From: Apostichopus japonicus
Taxonomy: Eukaryota > Echinodermata > Holothuroidea > Aspidochirotida > Stichopodidae
NCBI RefSeq assembly: GCF_037975245.1
Contig: NC_092577.1
Location: forward strand, 11,910,013 to 11,974,012
Length of the DNA: 64,000 bases
Direction: 5' to 3'
Shown here: positions 47,390 to 59,901 of the stretch, one piece after another
Position numbering within the stretch: position 1 is the first letter of the stretch
Layout of the letters: the number at the start of each line of letters is the position of its first letter
Program-made: the position numbers and the translations under genes
The notes under the pieces: model-generated
Databases searched by the model: none
Told to the model about the DNA's origin: nothing
What the model saw: only the letters and a program-made list of their open reading frames with translations

Positions 47390-47870
47390 CACGAGCTCTC
47401 ACTTGAGAAGAGGATAAAAGTCAATCCACAAGCTTGGAAGATCATCAAGACAATTAGAGGACGCTCTCAACCGCTAAGTTGACTCGACAGATAACTAGAA
47501 TTAATGTCGCTGTTAATAAAGGCACAGAGAAAGATGTCCTAGATTTCTCGTCTGTAACCGATGTCAATAGCAAATCAAAGTTACGTCGAATAGCTCGGAA
47601 CCTGTTTATTCCTTGTTTTAGTTTATTTGATTTGTTGTATCCCAATACATGGAATAATTTTTTTCAACTCTTTGGCATTTACCAACCAAGTCTCATTTAC
47701 CATATTGCACTTTAGTTACTGTATTCAAACTTTGCTGTAAATCCGTTAGTTTATGCAGTAACTTCACCTCAATACAGGAATGAAATGCTCAACATAATTT
47801 ATCCTTGGAGGATGACCAAGTTGAACAAAGCCATTCAAAAACATATTACTCTGACTTCCTTGTAGGCAGC
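47390..47870 (+). pseudogene. Rhodopsin-family GPCR pseudogene, third loop to C-terminal tail
   Basis: The plus strand gives a basic loop (SKSKLRRIARN), then a sixth-helix-like piece with LLYPNTWNNFF (expected CWxPxxW-type), a stop at 47713-47715, and after it SNFAVNPLVYAVTSPQYR, the seventh-helix NPxxY signature with the start of a tail (NIIYPWRMTKLNKAI). The amino half of the receptor is missing. The stop between helices 6 and 7 and the lost upstream part mark it as dead. It differs from the receptor at 61009-62301, so it may belong to another subfamily. Confidence 0.7.
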
Positions 47871-49059
47871 AAAAATTGAAAAACTTGTTTAAGATGTTAA
47901 GATGTTGAGAATAAGCATATCTTGCAGATACGTCTTGTTAATAAAATTGGTCTTACCACTTTTCGATTGATTTGAAGCTCGAGAATTGAAGATCTTCAAA
48001 CTTCGGTATAGTGGTTGGTGTTAATGCTTTTCCTAACATGATTGAGCCAGATCGTAAGATAAATGACACTCGTGACGGTAATTAAATTGGAAGTAGGCCT
48101 AAATTTCAAACTTTTTGAAACATGTGCGGGGTTTGGAACACATCAATACTTCAACGAGAGAAACACTACTCTGTACAGTATGGCTAATATATTAAACATA
48201 TCTACATAGTAGACATCTACCGTATTGGGGAAACTCTGCGTTGCATCCCACCGTTTCTGTTGATATAAAACAAATCATATGAAAGTCTCGCACACAATAA
48301 AGAGGTAACCAATTTGGTAGATTTATGCCGTCAAAACATTAAAATAATGTCAACTGTACCTTTCACAAGCTTTATTATTTAATTAGCAAAGTATAAATGT
48401 GGTATATAAACGAACACGTGATACATCGTCAACCTCTACACACTCAGCACTAACCTGCCTTGCCTTGCTCCAAGTTTTTTTTCATCGAAGATTAATTGAA
48501 AGCTTTTATACTTAGTTAAACGGAGAACATTTTGGGAAAAGAATTCCATGTTTCATTTCTGCCATAAAGGCCGAAGTAGTTTCTTAATGATATACATGGT
48601 AAATAGTTATAATATATTACTTACTTGTACATCTTATATTAAGTTTATACTTTATGCCAATGGGAAGGATATTGACTCGAACATCGCTTAATAAACTTTC
48701 AAAAGGAAAATGAACTTAAATCGAAGATAGCCCACATGGAGTATTTGCCGATATTGAAGTAGAAAGCCCATTTGTTTTGCCCTCAAATGTTATATTCCTC
48801 AAATGGTTTAACTACCATTACCTATCTCGTTCTCCTTTTATTTTGTAAAAAGAGAAAGCTAAATAAAACAAAAACTGGCATAATATGTTGCATTTACTTT
48901 GACCAATCAGAGTGAAGGTAATTGAACATTTGACCTGTCTTGACTTTTTTGACTAGCTTCTTATTTAGCAACATCTGATATTTGAGTTACCAAATGACTC
49001 GCTTACGTTTGTGTTTGTCTTTCCTTCCGTAACTCGATATAGTCGTCTTACCGGAACTC
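47871..49059. other. Intergenic, no gene recognised
   Basis: AT-rich sequence without coding similarity, strong repeats or RNA-gene signals that I can identify. Confidence 0.4.
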
Positions 49060-49215
49060 ATGATGTTTGAAATCCTTGTTCTAAGACTGCTTGGGACTAC
49101 TCAAGAATGAATAACGTGTCCATTACCATGGATCACGGCATAACCGACTATTGTACCGTCAATTTGGTTAATGGTTCCAACAAACCTACGAACCTTTTGT
49201 ATACAACATGCATGT
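49060..49215 (+). pseudogene. GPCR 5'-end remnant (N-terminal region only)
   Basis: GGGACTACTCAAGAATGAATAAC and the following MDHGITDYCTVN frame match the 5' end of the receptor at 62301 (CTACTCTAGAGTGAACAC, MNQGITLY-NETRC) and of the copy at 49740. Its frame closes at TAG 49217. No helix follows, so only the leader end of a duplicated receptor survives. Confidence 0.55.
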
Positions 49216-49739
49216 AGAAAGTCAAATGGTATTTCTAGCTCAAAATTTGTAGGTCATTGAATCTGAAAACGGAAGTGTGGATAAACAAGCTAACATGGCG
49301 TGCTTGCCAATACTGGCCAAGGAAGGCCGTTCTGTTCTCAAGTGTTATCTCCATCCAATTGCATTACCACCACTAATTATATTATCTACATTTATGTTGG
49401 TATAATGGAAAGAAAGTTAATTTTACCAGATCCATTCAACTGGCAACGAACTGTTTACTCTGCATCGCCAATTTCCTGAGAGAATGTTCATTTTGTTTTA
49501 CAAGTTAACTAGTGGTTATTATTATCGTCGTTATCTCATTTAATTAGAAACTTCGCGTAATGATGTAATGTTTGTTAAGACATTTTTAGTGGGCGCACTC
49601 CAACTGCTGGCTGAAAATTCAATACAATATTTGAGTCCGTCCCATGCGTACGCGCGTGTTCAGCTCGATGAAATCAATGAGAACATTGATTTGTTAGGAG
49701 GCAACTCCAAATAGATATTTGTTGTCCGAAATGTGTTAC

Positions 49740-50103
49740 TAACTGACTCTTTTCGGAACCGTGGTTCCAAGACTGTTAGGGAATACTCAAACATGAATGA
49801 CGCTTTGATCTTTACGGATCACGGTATAACTTATTCCTGCAGTGCACATTGTGCAATGGTTCATATTGCGACAAACAAACAATCCTGACTTATAGAGCAT
49901 GCTTGATTTATAAAGACTCAAAGACAGTCTCCATCATTCTTGTGGTATTGACTGTGCAAACTATCCTAGAGAACACAAATGATGCAAATCTAAAGAAAGT
50001 ACTATTTAATGTCTTCATCTTAAACCTTGTCATAGCATATTTATTGGTAGAGAATATCTTGATGACTTTATTGTTTCTACCTTGTCATTTTGGATGGTTA
50101 TAA
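49740..50103 (+). pseudogene. GPCR pseudogene, N-terminus to second helix
   Basis: The leader GGGAATACTCAAACATGAATG resembles the 5' ends at 49095 and 62330. From 49849 a frame encodes a hydrophobic first helix (KTVSIILVVLTVQTILE), the loop TNDANLKKVLF and a second helix FNVFILNLVIAYLLV. These match MNDLNLRKVSF and FNFYILNLAIADLLV of the receptor at 61009-62301; the conserved Asp2.50 is changed to Tyr and the Gly-Asn of helix 1 is lost. It stops at 50103. The remainder of the receptor is absent, and LINE DNA follows from 50404. Confidence 0.75.
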
Positions 50104-50403
50104 TCTAATCAGACTCTACATTGTATACGCTATGACCGCTTAAGAGTGATCGTTGATCCAAATGCAAACTGAGATCAAATGAAAAATGAAAGTTAAAGCA
50201 AACGAAAGTGGTATGCGTAGTTCGTAAACTTTAACGTTTTCTATTTGGATAGCAAACAAACGTCCGACTCTGCTTATATTTTTTTGCATTCGGGGAATAG
50301 CAGAACATCCTGTTACTGGTTTTCTTTTTCTTTGTATTACATAATAGTTAAAAGCGATCGAATGCCAATAAATGTGCAGAGTATCATACAAAAGTTAAAT
50401 CGG

Positions 50404-51190
50404 AATAGTTTAGTTTAGTAGTAAAAAGGGATCAGGGGGGACACTCAAGTCCCCATCAAGGACCCTATAGGAGAGAAAAGACGCAAAATACCAAACCCGA
50501 TTACAATGCTTGTGCAATGCAGTCTTAAACCCATTCACACTATTTTCAAGTACAACTTTCTCATGCAAACCGTTCCACTCATTCACAACTCTAGTAGAAA
50601 AAAGGTATGCCGAATATTAATCCAACGTTATGACTTTTGGAGTTTAAGACAATGACTTCTAATACAACTACTATATATGAGCAAATATGTAAACGTCAGT
50701 GAAGTATAAACTGTCAAAACCATACAAAATCTTGAAAACCTGAATCAAGTCACCACGTAACCTCCTAAGCTGCAGTGTGGTGCAATTCAGCAGCTGTAAA
50801 CGCCAATAATAAGGAACAGCTTTTAGGAACTAATCTGCCTAGTAGCCCTCCTTTGGACCTTTTCGAGTACTTCCTTATCCTTAGCAAAATACGGATTCCA
50901 AGCTTGCACATCATACTCCAGAGGAGGCCTAACCAACTGCTTATAACGCCTAACTATGTCCTCTTTCGGAAAACTGAAGTTTCTCTTGATCATATCTAAA
51001 ACTCTATTACCTCTTTTAGCGGCTTCGAGACAATGTTAAGAATGTTGCAGGGATGTAGATACCTAGGTCTCTTTCAACAAATTACCTCATGTAAATCTTC
51101 GCCATTACGAGTGTACGTATTGTATTGGTTACTACTACCACTTTGCATCACCTTGTATTTATCAATATTAAAAAAAATAATTTGCCAAAC
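50404..51190 (-). mobile_element. CR1/L2-like LINE fragment, C-terminal part
   Basis: The minus strand reads DKYKVMQSGSSNQYNTYTRN, NRVLDMIKRNFSF, QLVRPPLEYDVQAW, NPYFAKDKEVLEKVQRRATR, then RLQLL and LRRLRGDLIQVFK-type pieces towards 50650. These are the conserved C-terminal blocks after the reverse transcriptase of CR1-type LINEs. Stops and frame changes interrupt it, so it is dead. Its 3' limit near 50404 is approximate. Confidence 0.85.
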
Positions 51191-53000
51191 CAATATCCAG
51201 ATCTATTTGAAATTTCTCAGAATCGCTTTGGAAGAGACCTCCTAATACAGAATGTTGTCTTGTTGGTTGTGCACGCAATATCCCCTGTATACAAAATACC
51301 TGAGCTCTTCTGTAATATGTTCTGAATCGGTTCAGGAAATGTCAAACAGGAAAGGAAGCCAGTGACACACGTGCCACCCTCATACCCCACCACCACCCCT
51401 TCACCACACTAACTAGAAAATAGAATACAAACGGTTGGGAATATTTTGCTCGATATAACATAGGCAGTTGATAGTCCACATCCATTCCCTTGCTGTTCCC
51501 TATCTTTGTAATGTTTGAACCAATATATATTATGTAGGTTCTATCCAAAAATATGGGAAAATGCTTTGAGCAATTGTCTTAAGCACAAGCAAGTACCAGA
51601 ATACATGTAACACATCGTGTGATGTTCTTCAAACGTGACGCTTTATCAACAGTACAGCAACGAACAAAGACAGAATTGACATGCTCTGTAAAGAAAATTA
51701 TGGCGTTATGAATGAACGTATTTGTGCTAGTTCTTTGGGGGGGGGGGTCGTTACACACACGCGTGCGCAAAGTCACTGTTATTTAAATTCAGTACCATTA
51801 TTGATTTGCTACATTCTTCTTTGCAAACCCAAATGAACTTTCAGACTAGGTCAAGGAGAAAGTTATTTGAAACAATGCAACATTTCAAACAATTTCAAAC
51901 ATTGAAACAGAGACATGCCAAAGTACACAAACTGATCTCTACGTAAATATGTTGCGGATACGGTAAAAATACTAATAGTTGCAGGCTGGTTTGTCGAACA
52001 CTTTACGTTTATATTACTTGTAATCAGTTTTCCAATATTATAATCAAATTTATACGGATTCCGTGTCTGTTACTCTATACAAAACATAACGAACCTGGTT
52101 TGTATTGTTATATAACTCTGCTTAAGTAGTGATATACCCGTTAGTCTTCTTGCTGTCTGCTTTGACGTGGAACGTTTTTCCTGATTATATTCTTTCGTCA
52201 TGTGTCAAAATATTGTTCTAATATAATGGTGTCAGCTGATAGCAGTTGAGAGAAGCGGGTATGTATGAAGTATAGGCGTCCTAATTTGCCTAATGGTCCA
52301 TCATGTACAGTGAGCTATTAAATTTGTCGCTCCTGTTGCCATATTGATTAATACATTGACTGTCAATTCCAAAAAAAAGTTTAAGGAGAATATAATTAAA
52401 ATATTAACTCTTAAGAGTTCAAAACAAAGAGGAGTGTCATTTTATGAATAAGAGAATAGCCTTTGCCATTTAAAGTTTGCATGCATAAAGTCAATTAAAA
52501 TAATTAACGATAACTAAATGAATTTAAAAACAAATGTAATGAATAAATAAAAACTTGTCCTTCCATTGAGGAGGCAGTTGTGACATTTCGTTAAAACCGC
52601 AGAACAAAATATTTGAATCTGTTTATGACTTTCCAGTGCTTCAATTCATATCCAACGAGGAGAAGTTATATAACTATATATTTGTTATATTCCAAGAAAC
52701 GTCACTTATAATTATTGACAGTGTTACATAGGATTTGTTTAGTTATTTCCTATCATATACTTTTTTGAATTATTATGGTTATACTACAGAGAAATCATAC
52801 GCTGTTGTTGGCACGGTGCATATACCGGTACATCCATTGGACGAGTTTTACCTCAATTTCGCTAAAGAATTGAAAAACGTTAAAATAATCATCACTACAA
52901 TATCAAATATTTGAATGAAATTAATGACTTTATTTCAATGAATTATTTGTTCACTTCTAAACCATCAAAGTCATCTATCTTATTTGTTTGTTTGTTAAAT
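51191..53000. other. Intergenic; includes a flank duplicated at the window's right end
   Basis: Bases 51720-51985 (GTGCTAGTTCTTT ... TTACACACACGCGTGCGCAAAGTCA ... GGATACGG) align with 63715-63960. A 10-base G run is at 51737-51747. No gene is recognised; the 3' untranslated region of the transporter gene ending at 53001 should lie in the rightmost part. Confidence 0.55.
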
Positions 53001-53936
53001 TCACGTACTTAGAGATGTAACGAGCCTCAGGCAAGTTATTCCAATCACACAAATAAGAACCAATCCAGCTCCAATCGTTGAGATCCAATCCACTGATTCA
53101 CCAAATAATAAAATCTGAGCAATATACGATAAGGCTAAGGACAGTGCCATAGAAAGCCCTACGGACTTAATGTCTCCTGTCTCGATGACTTTGATTGCAC
53201 AAATAAATTGTCCTACGCTGAAGAAAATATAACCAATGCCAACTAGTATTGCTTCCCAATTGTTTGGTAGTAACCAATCGGATTCAAATGTTGTCCATAT
53301 TCCGGCCAGAAACATTCCAAAGAAACCATGAAGAGATGACAACAGGACAAAATAGAGAGAATTCCGTTGTTGTAACTTTCGAACTAATACAGGCCAAACG
53401 GATAGGCAAATGGCTGCTAACAACAACATGATCACTCCGAACTCTCTTTCTTGGTAATGAAGGGCCTGCGTCTCCTCTTTTCCAAATATCACAGTTAGCC
53501 TTGTCACTAAAACTACACCGATGACGTCGAACGACAATACTATCACATCATAAAAGGATAGTTCCTCATCCAAAGCGAAATGGCCAATTATACTTACTAG
53601 AAAAATGTTACTTCCAAATAAAACGGCAGACGAGTCACCTATACCGATATAATTTAAGCTAGAAACATTAAAAGCATAAGGAAGGATACCTATAACACTG
53701 CATGCTATATATAGGCAGAGATCACACGTATCTAAAGTAGATGCACTTTCCCATTCTATAAAAGGCGTCAAACATACTATAGCAGCGCATCTTGCTAATG
53801 TTAAAAAGGATGCTGAAGTACATCTCAACACAAATTTAGCACAACCGTATTCAACAGTCATGCCAATTCCATACAATAGACTATAAACGATCCCTGCGTG
53901 TGACGCAAACATGGCTGTCATTGCCTCCATAATCAC
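53001..53936 (-). CDS. Drug/metabolite transporter (EamA/SLC35G-like), 311 aa, ten helices
   Basis: A clean single frame from ATG 53936 (alternatives at residues 3, 6 and 9) to a stop at 53001. Hydropathy by eye gives ten membrane segments in two five-helix halves, each resembling the EamA unit: helices near 12-33, 41-60, 70-95, 103-122, 126-150, 165-187, 192-216, 226-250, 254-282 and 286-306. The 4th-5th helix phrase SSAVLFGSNIFLVSIIGHFALDEELS, split here as SSAVLFGSNIF and ALDEELSFYD, is typical of the DMT superfamily, as is ILLFGESVDW in helix 9. Family members move nucleotide sugars, organic ions or metabolites across plasma or organelle membranes; the substrate cannot be read from sequence. 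Closest layout known to me is SLC35G1-type. The coding region has no intron. Confidence 0.9.
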   Translation of the reverse strand: MIMEAMTAMFASHAGIVYSLLYGIGMTVEYGCAKFVLRCTSASFLTLARCAAIVCLTPFIEWESASTLDTCDLCLYIACSVIGILPYAFNVSSLNYIGIGDSSAVLFGSNIFLVSIIGHFALDEELSFYDVIVLSFDVIGVVLVTRLTVIFGKEETQALHYQEREFGVIMLLLAAICLSVWPVLVRKLQQRNSLYFVLLSSLHGFFGMFLAGIWTTFESDWLLPNNWEAILVGIGYIFFSVGQFICAIKVIETGDIKSVGLSMALSLALSYIAQILLFGESVDWISTIGAGLVLICVIGITCLRLVTSLST

Positions 53937-56900
53937 AACAGGTACATTTAAGCTAGCGATATTTGTGAATATAGATGGGGGCCGCCCATGTAGAAAAGTT
54001 ACATTCAGAATACAGAGGGTTCTTGGTCTCTGTCGGTTTGGCAGTGCAGCTAACTCGTGTTGTTAATCCCAAGTTATTTATTATTCATTTACAGTGATAC
54101 ACATACCGCGTACAATCGTGTCAACTGAGATTGTTAATGGACACCATGCACGTGCATACGCATCAACTTCAGGTTAAGTACATGTGAATGTGTAAGAGCT
54201 TCTTTCGATTAATCAAGACTATCATTCGTTAGTAGTTGAATCGGTTTATCACATATAAACGGAATAAAATTGTCACAAATGGTCTGTCACTCTGTATCCC
54301 TTCTTGCTTCTAGGACTGAAGTGCAACACAACATTAATCTAAGCCAGTCGCTGTCGGTCCAGGATGTCAATTAAGGGTACCGTTCACCACTTCCGTTGAA
54401 GGAGCCTGAATTCTTTCTACTCGGTCTCGTGTAGGCTTACTATGTTTAAGCGTAGTAGTAGTACGCTACTATCGTGGTATCCGTGATTCCATTAAATAAA
54501 TCCAGAGAGAAATATGTTGTTTTGCAGTATAATAATTAAATGTTCTGTTATCTGTAGTAGGCTGAAACTTGAACATGACACGGCGTCTGAGCTTAATAGC
54601 ATATCCGACTAAGTTGTCGACTGTCAACGATAAGCAGCCTGATAACTTATCATAGCTAAAGCGAGACTATCAGCTATTCGATCAAGCGTGATGAAATCGA
54701 CAGAAAAGCACAGCATAAAAATAAAAACACGAAGTCTCAATACCAGTATTTCAATCCCAACAATGATTTCAATTTTAATACAATGCAGGTATACAACAGT
54801 ACATTAAAAGCATGTCTGTCAGTGGAGGGGTGGGAGGGGGAGGGGATGAAGTCACTCTAGAAGTATGCGTATTAGCCTCGTAACTTATGTGTACTATAAT
54901 ATGTGAACTAGATACACCAGAATTAACATCGCTTGTGAGAAACCATCGGATTTACACTCTCATACACTTAAGAGCAAGGTCGGATTAAAGAATAGACTGA
55001 TACCGACTCAGTTATTTACCAAGCAGGGCGGGAGCTGTGAAGCCGTCAGACTGAGTTTATTCGATAAATGTATTTTACAAAACCGACAATATACCTCTGC
55101 TATGACATTTTCTATGTAAGATGGTAATCACGCTTCTTCTGCTCAACAATTTAAAGAGTTCCTGCATGGTACCGTTGTATGCAAATAATATTTATGATTT
55201 GTACTAAATATGAATATTCTTGGAGGCTTTTTAAAGTAAAGTTTGATGTGATTTTTAACTCAAAGTCCACTATGGTCGGTAAGTTATTGAAATCAGAAGT
55301 CAGGCTGGTCAGGTATGCTTGTGGCAGCAGCGCTTTAATGCGCTGATTCGCGTATCTTTAGCATAATTATGGTAATGCATTTGTTGAAAGTGAAGAGTTG
55401 ACATGGACATTTCTGATTGAGGGAATTCAGGTATTTTCGAGGTCATTTGAGCCCATTAGATAACAAAAATACAACATTTCTACCCCTCACTTATTTTTAT
55501 GAACGTTACCCCAAGTGGAGCTTGTGATACCGACGACTAAAAAGTGTTCAAGTAGTTAGGGTTTTATTTTCTTTTTTTTACAAGGCTCGTTTTTGGTTAT
55601 TGTATGCCGACGTTTTCATTGTTTTTTTAACTTTAAATTCGTACTGAAAATGAAAATGTTAATTCATCAAACCCCCTATGTTTCTTATTGGTCCCTTATA
55701 GAATACTGAAATTCCTTGGTGTTTGTTATTCCACATTATTTAACCAGTTCTGTATACTAGGCATGGAGCTGTATCAATCAGTGTAGAACACTGGTGATGT
55801 TCGGGAAGGTAATTATCATATTTATCGCATGAGTTACTTGACAGTCGCTTCTAAGTTTGCATGTGGGATGTAAGCTTGATTACTCAAAATTTAAAACAAT
55901 CGAAAATATTTTATATATCAAACAACTTTTGAAAGTTTTATGCGATTCAACGAATAGCAAAACAGTGAAACGTAGAATACTTTTACCTCCCTAAAAAAAT
56001 AGATAATTTGGGCTGTTTTTGTGCATTATTTTTCACCATGGAAAATTGTCTTCACTGCAAATGGTCTGTACATTACATCTAGCTATGTCAAAAACATTTA
56101 TGATAATTTAGAATAATATTTTCTGACTTTCAAAACATCAGCAGATTAAGTATATTAAATTTAATAGAGTATTAGTGTTGTGTTCACTTCTGTATTCTTT
56201 CTTCGCCGAGAAACCTGACGCTTGTGTTTTACCACTTATTTTATAATTGTTAACGGATATATAATATGCTAATTCGGGATATCTTTTCCCACATCTTTAG
56301 CTTTATTCTGAGGTCTTGCAATACAGGTTTCTTATGTAAACCTAAGTATATGGCACTCAAAGGCCAAACGCGGGTTGTGAATTCTGTTCCAATAATTCCA
56401 ATTAAGTCGCTCTTTGGAATTGATTTCTTGGCAATCGAGAAGTAATGTTTGGTTTACGTTATCCAATTGATCGGACTTCAGAAATGGTTCAGAATTCCAT
56501 CAAATACCATTTTGACATAATTCAACGAGCATGTCCCTGTATGAGCATTAAATATTTACTGCATCACCTTGATATCAGCATTTAAAAGTTACTTTCTTAC
56601 ATTGCCGTTTCAGGCTTTGTCGTATGGCTTTTATTTCAGTAGGTAGCAAATATTTTGTTGTTCTAATTTTCCATTTGTTTTGGTACACTCAAATCGTTAA
56701 TGTTTATTGTCCTCTCTAATTTTTCAGTGTTTGGTGGTGGGAGGGGGAGGGGGCTTCTAAGCGTTTTAAGACGTTCAGTTTCGATTGAAGGCGCTATAGA
56801 AAAATAACTTATTATGCTTATCTTGTCATTGCACAAAACCGGATAAATCCCTTCAAAGTCACCGTGGTATGCATGCATCACAAATGAATACCTGACTGTA

Positions 56901-58007
56901 AGTTTAGATAGTAGGTGCTCTCGTTCATTTTAAAAGGAATAAAGTACCACACTCGACTATTTTTGTTTTCCATATTTTCATTCATTTCTGCCACGAAGAT
57001 AATCAGTCCCGATCGGAATTAATATTTTATTTATCCAAACGGCATTTATTTTGTCAGTTCCAATAACTAATAAGATTTTAACTGTAAAAATTGTTTGAAT
57101 TGAATGTATATTGATGTCATTAAACATGTTGCATGACATTATTGTATGTTTTACTCCAGCTGTTTCCTTTCCTTTGTATTATTATTAGTAGTAGTAGTAT
57201 AACTTATCTCGAGGTTTCAGTATCTGTAACTTTAAGTTCATTTGCGATTTTTAAGGGGGAAAATGATTTCAACTGATGTGTCTACTATGGGTATCAAGAT
57301 TTACAAAACAAGTAGATGGTGGGGAAATTGCTTTTTCAGATTGTTAAAGGTCATTGACCCAACAACAACCACTATAATCTGTATCTATCTCAGCCAAAAA
57401 AAATATGGTATATGGTTGACCTTGATGTAAAAGTAAACAGAACTACACTAGAAGGAGACGAAAAATAAAATGGGATTAGGACTAAATCTGGACCTACAAA
57501 TATGAGTTCAAAGGTCAAAGTAGTGGTTTAATCACAGAAATGGCATTAGTCTAAATGTCAGTAGGTGGGGATTACTTTTCGTTTCAACTGTAAATTGCAA
57601 GGATCGCTCATCATTGAACTGAAACGATCATAATTTACAAACTAAAGACCCTATAGCTAAAGTAAAAAAGTGCAAAATTTACAAAAGTGTTATCTTACCT
57701 TCCCTATTGAGTTCATGATAAAGGCCATATCTAAAGCACATCACTTTGCGGTTGTTGTCAAACAGTTCATTGCCGTTAATGTACAAATATGTGCATTTAA
57801 AATCAACATCCGGTCAGCCATATTCGGTCGGAGTCTTATGTTGCCATCTACCTCCCACCATTCCCGATAGACTAAAGAACGGAGGTGCTTAGATGCTTCC
57901 ACTTCACAACTTGATTATGTGCTCGAAGGGAATGTTTGCTGTTGCATTTTACCTTGGAAGTAGACGGTCAGGGTCGATTTTACAATTGGCTACTTGCATC
58001 TGATACG
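53937..58007. other. Intergenic, no gene recognised
   Basis: About 4 kb holding the upstream region of the transporter gene. G-rich tracts occur at 54826-54846 and 56735-56752, and a TAGTAGTAG run at 57185-57200. Bases 57340-57560 have a repeat-like look (GGTCATTGACCC, ATGAGTTCAAAGGTCAAAG). A frame at 57670-57870 has no domain. No other structure is apparent. Confidence 0.4.
57505..57517 (+). promoter_or_regulatory. DR1-type nuclear-receptor motif
   Basis: AGTTCA-A-AGGTCA is a direct repeat of nuclear-receptor half-sites with one spacer base, a good match to the HNF4-type consensus. It is isolated, far from an annotated start, and may belong to a dispersed repeat. Function is not shown. Confidence 0.25.
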
Positions 58008-58457
58008 TTATATATAGCGAGCCCATTTGAGAGGATTCTCCCCACAGCCATAAGTGATCTGCATTGCTTTTAATCCCGCTGTTCGAGTTGCGGATTCAGT
58101 TGAATTATACTTCTGAATGCAGTGATGACACTGGAAGGGAATCTGTATTTGTAGAGAGCACATTTGGTATGCCCATGAATGCATGAAATATATAGTGTCT
58201 TTACCACACCACCCGTACTTGGAGACGACCTCTTCCCGGTGACCGAAGTCTACCATAGAGATATCATAAAGACCACCAACGTCTGATTGTAAGAACAAAT
58301 TAAAACAGTTGCTTCGCCAATGATAGCAGAGCAAAATCAATAATTCAGTGTCTTGTGCGACGACAACAACCGTGGTCTTTCTCACCTTTGAACATGTCCA
58401 TGAGCGTATCACCATTATCTTGCGCTTGACATATATAAAGATATTATGGCTAGCCAT
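58008..58457 (-). pseudogene. Fragment of a multicopy XPG/PIN-like protein family (tentative)
   Basis: A 149-codon frame containing VVVVAQDTELLILLCYHW, then a short linker and YFMHSWAYQMC, ending AGLKAMQITYGCGENPL. The A.DTELLILL pattern followed about 60 residues later by a hydrophobic helix with His resembles unnamed invertebrate proteins with an XPG-I/PIN-like core (AEDTDLLVLL ... LFLHA..GCDTTS), often repeat-associated. Here the GCDTT acidic motif is replaced, so metal binding is lost. The identification is from memory of the pattern and may be wrong. The frame abuts a LINE 3' end on the opposite strand. Confidence 0.35.
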
Positions 58458-58474
58458 CTCTGCATATACCAGTC

Positions 58475-58710
58475 AGTGAGCAAGCTTTTAGCCATGTCGC
58501 ACCTTTGTTGTGGAACACGTTACCATCAGAACTACGAAGCCTCACCTCTATCAGCACTTTCAAATCAGCGTTAAAGACGTTTTATTTCAAACAAAGCTAT
58601 GGTTAAGTGTATTCAATTTTATTTTTGTATTTGCTGTTAAGCGCATCGAGCCCTGGGATGTTGCGCTATATAAGCACCGGTGTGATAATAATAATAACTA
58701 TTATCAGCTC
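58475..58710 (+). mobile_element. LINE 3' end (CR1/L2/Jockey-like) with ATAATAATAA tail
   Basis: The plus strand gives QAFSHVAPLLWNTLPSELR, then SLTSISTFKSALKTFYF and a stop. This is the usual C-terminal end of several LINE groups (APxLWNxLPxxLR ... FKxxLKTxLF). The 3' untranslated part AAGCGCATCGAGCCCTGG ... GCGCTATATAAGCACC ends in ATAATAATAA at 58685-58697. Only about 240 bp of a 5'-truncated copy is present. Confidence 0.88.
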
Positions 58711-59400
58711 AGATACATAATAGCATACACATGAGTAGATCACTTACCAACCACCTGGTCTTGTGTAGAATATATATATATATTCCCTTTCGAAAGTATT
58801 CGTAATACTTTATTAATGAAAAGTCATATTACTATGTGATATTCCACGCCATAAGTACATTGAACTTTCATGCATGCATTAGTACTTATGAAGTCACTTT
58901 TCAAGCTTCATTACGTCTTCACCAGTTAAATTAACTCTTTCTTTTCAAAACAGAAAACAAACCGCAAACGTGCAGAGGAACAGTACTGGTTATGTATTGA
59001 ATTACGGAACTACTTAAAGAAGTTCGAATATCGTTAAAAGAATAATAACGCATCTCTTCCAATCTAAGCCGTATGTCGCTGGGAAGTTTGTCACCAAACG
59101 ATTGAAACCCTCTACCGCCACCCATGTGTGGAAATACTAGATTTTATAAATAAATCAAATCAAGACTTCGAATAGTCAACACAACCCTGTATTAGAAATA
59201 CACTGAAGCATGGACTACAGTTCAATGAAACTTTGTGAAGAATTCAATTCACGAACTTTCCCATGAAATCCGTTCCCTATCGCATTCTCAGTTGTATCGA
59301 ATATGACTAGGGCGTGGTCTCTGGTTACACGATATGCAAGTTACTAAGGTTTCTGACTGGCGCCCCCAGGAATGGGTATATTTTGATCGCCACCAATGAA
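58711..59400. other. Non-genic
   Basis: A short AT repeat at 58770-58785. The word TTAACTCTTTCTTTTCAAA at 58929-58947 recurs at 63187-63205, part of a diffuse duplication around the receptor fragments. No gene is recognised. Confidence 0.4.
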
Positions 59401-59620
59401 GGAATTGATAGCTCAGGTTTTAGAGAGCTTGGTTTGTAATCCAGAAGTCACTGGTGCGAAATCTCGTAGTAGCCATAACTTTCACGGTGATTCGCCTCAT
59501 ACATTTGGTGGTTCTAGGAGAATTTACGTCATTGTTGGTCATTAGGGAAAATTCGAACTTTCCCATGCATGCAGATGAACGACAAATATAAATAAATATT
59601 TACTGTTCAGCGGCGTAGCA
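59401..59620 (+). mobile_element. tRNA-Thr-like SINE, degraded
   Basis: Bases 59405-59475 mirror a tRNA body: TAGCTCAGG (A box, about 59409), an anticodon arm CTTGGTTTGTAATCCAGAAG with TGT in the loop position, and a T arm TGGTGCGAAATC (B box, about 59452-59463). An A-rich end (AATATAAATAAATATT) closes the repeat near 59600. The D-loop lost bases and the B box is off consensus, so this is a SINE head and not a tRNA gene. Confidence 0.6.
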
Positions 59621-59699
59621 GCTTTTTTATATTGAGAACTAACCTACCGGTGGAATCAAATCCTGTTTCTAACAGGTTTTACATTTATACAGAACACAA

Positions 59700-59830
59700 C
59701 GGTGGAATATATACTAGGTTATTCCTTGATCCATAATAAAGAAAACTGTGTTCACTCCTGAGAAGTCTCAAGCAGTGTAAGGAACAGGACTCCGAACGGC
59801 ATCAATGAATAAATGTAGGTAACATATGTA
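59700..59830 (-). pseudogene. GPCR 5'-end remnant
   Basis: The minus strand has a GAGTGAACACAGTTTTCTTT leader followed by MDQGIT and a stop, matching the leader and MNQGIT start of the receptor at 62301. Nothing downstream corresponds to helices. It is a third leftover of the same 5' end. Confidence 0.55.
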
Positions 59831-59901
59831 CGTCAAGTTACCTCGTAAGAGCTCAGTAGATTCATAGACTGCTATGGAGGTATCTCTGAATGAAAATCAA
59901 C

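Noticed and set aside
59405-59475. tRNA-Thr gene
   Set aside because: D-loop bases are missing and the T-loop is off consensus; the repeat body and A-rich end fit a SINE.
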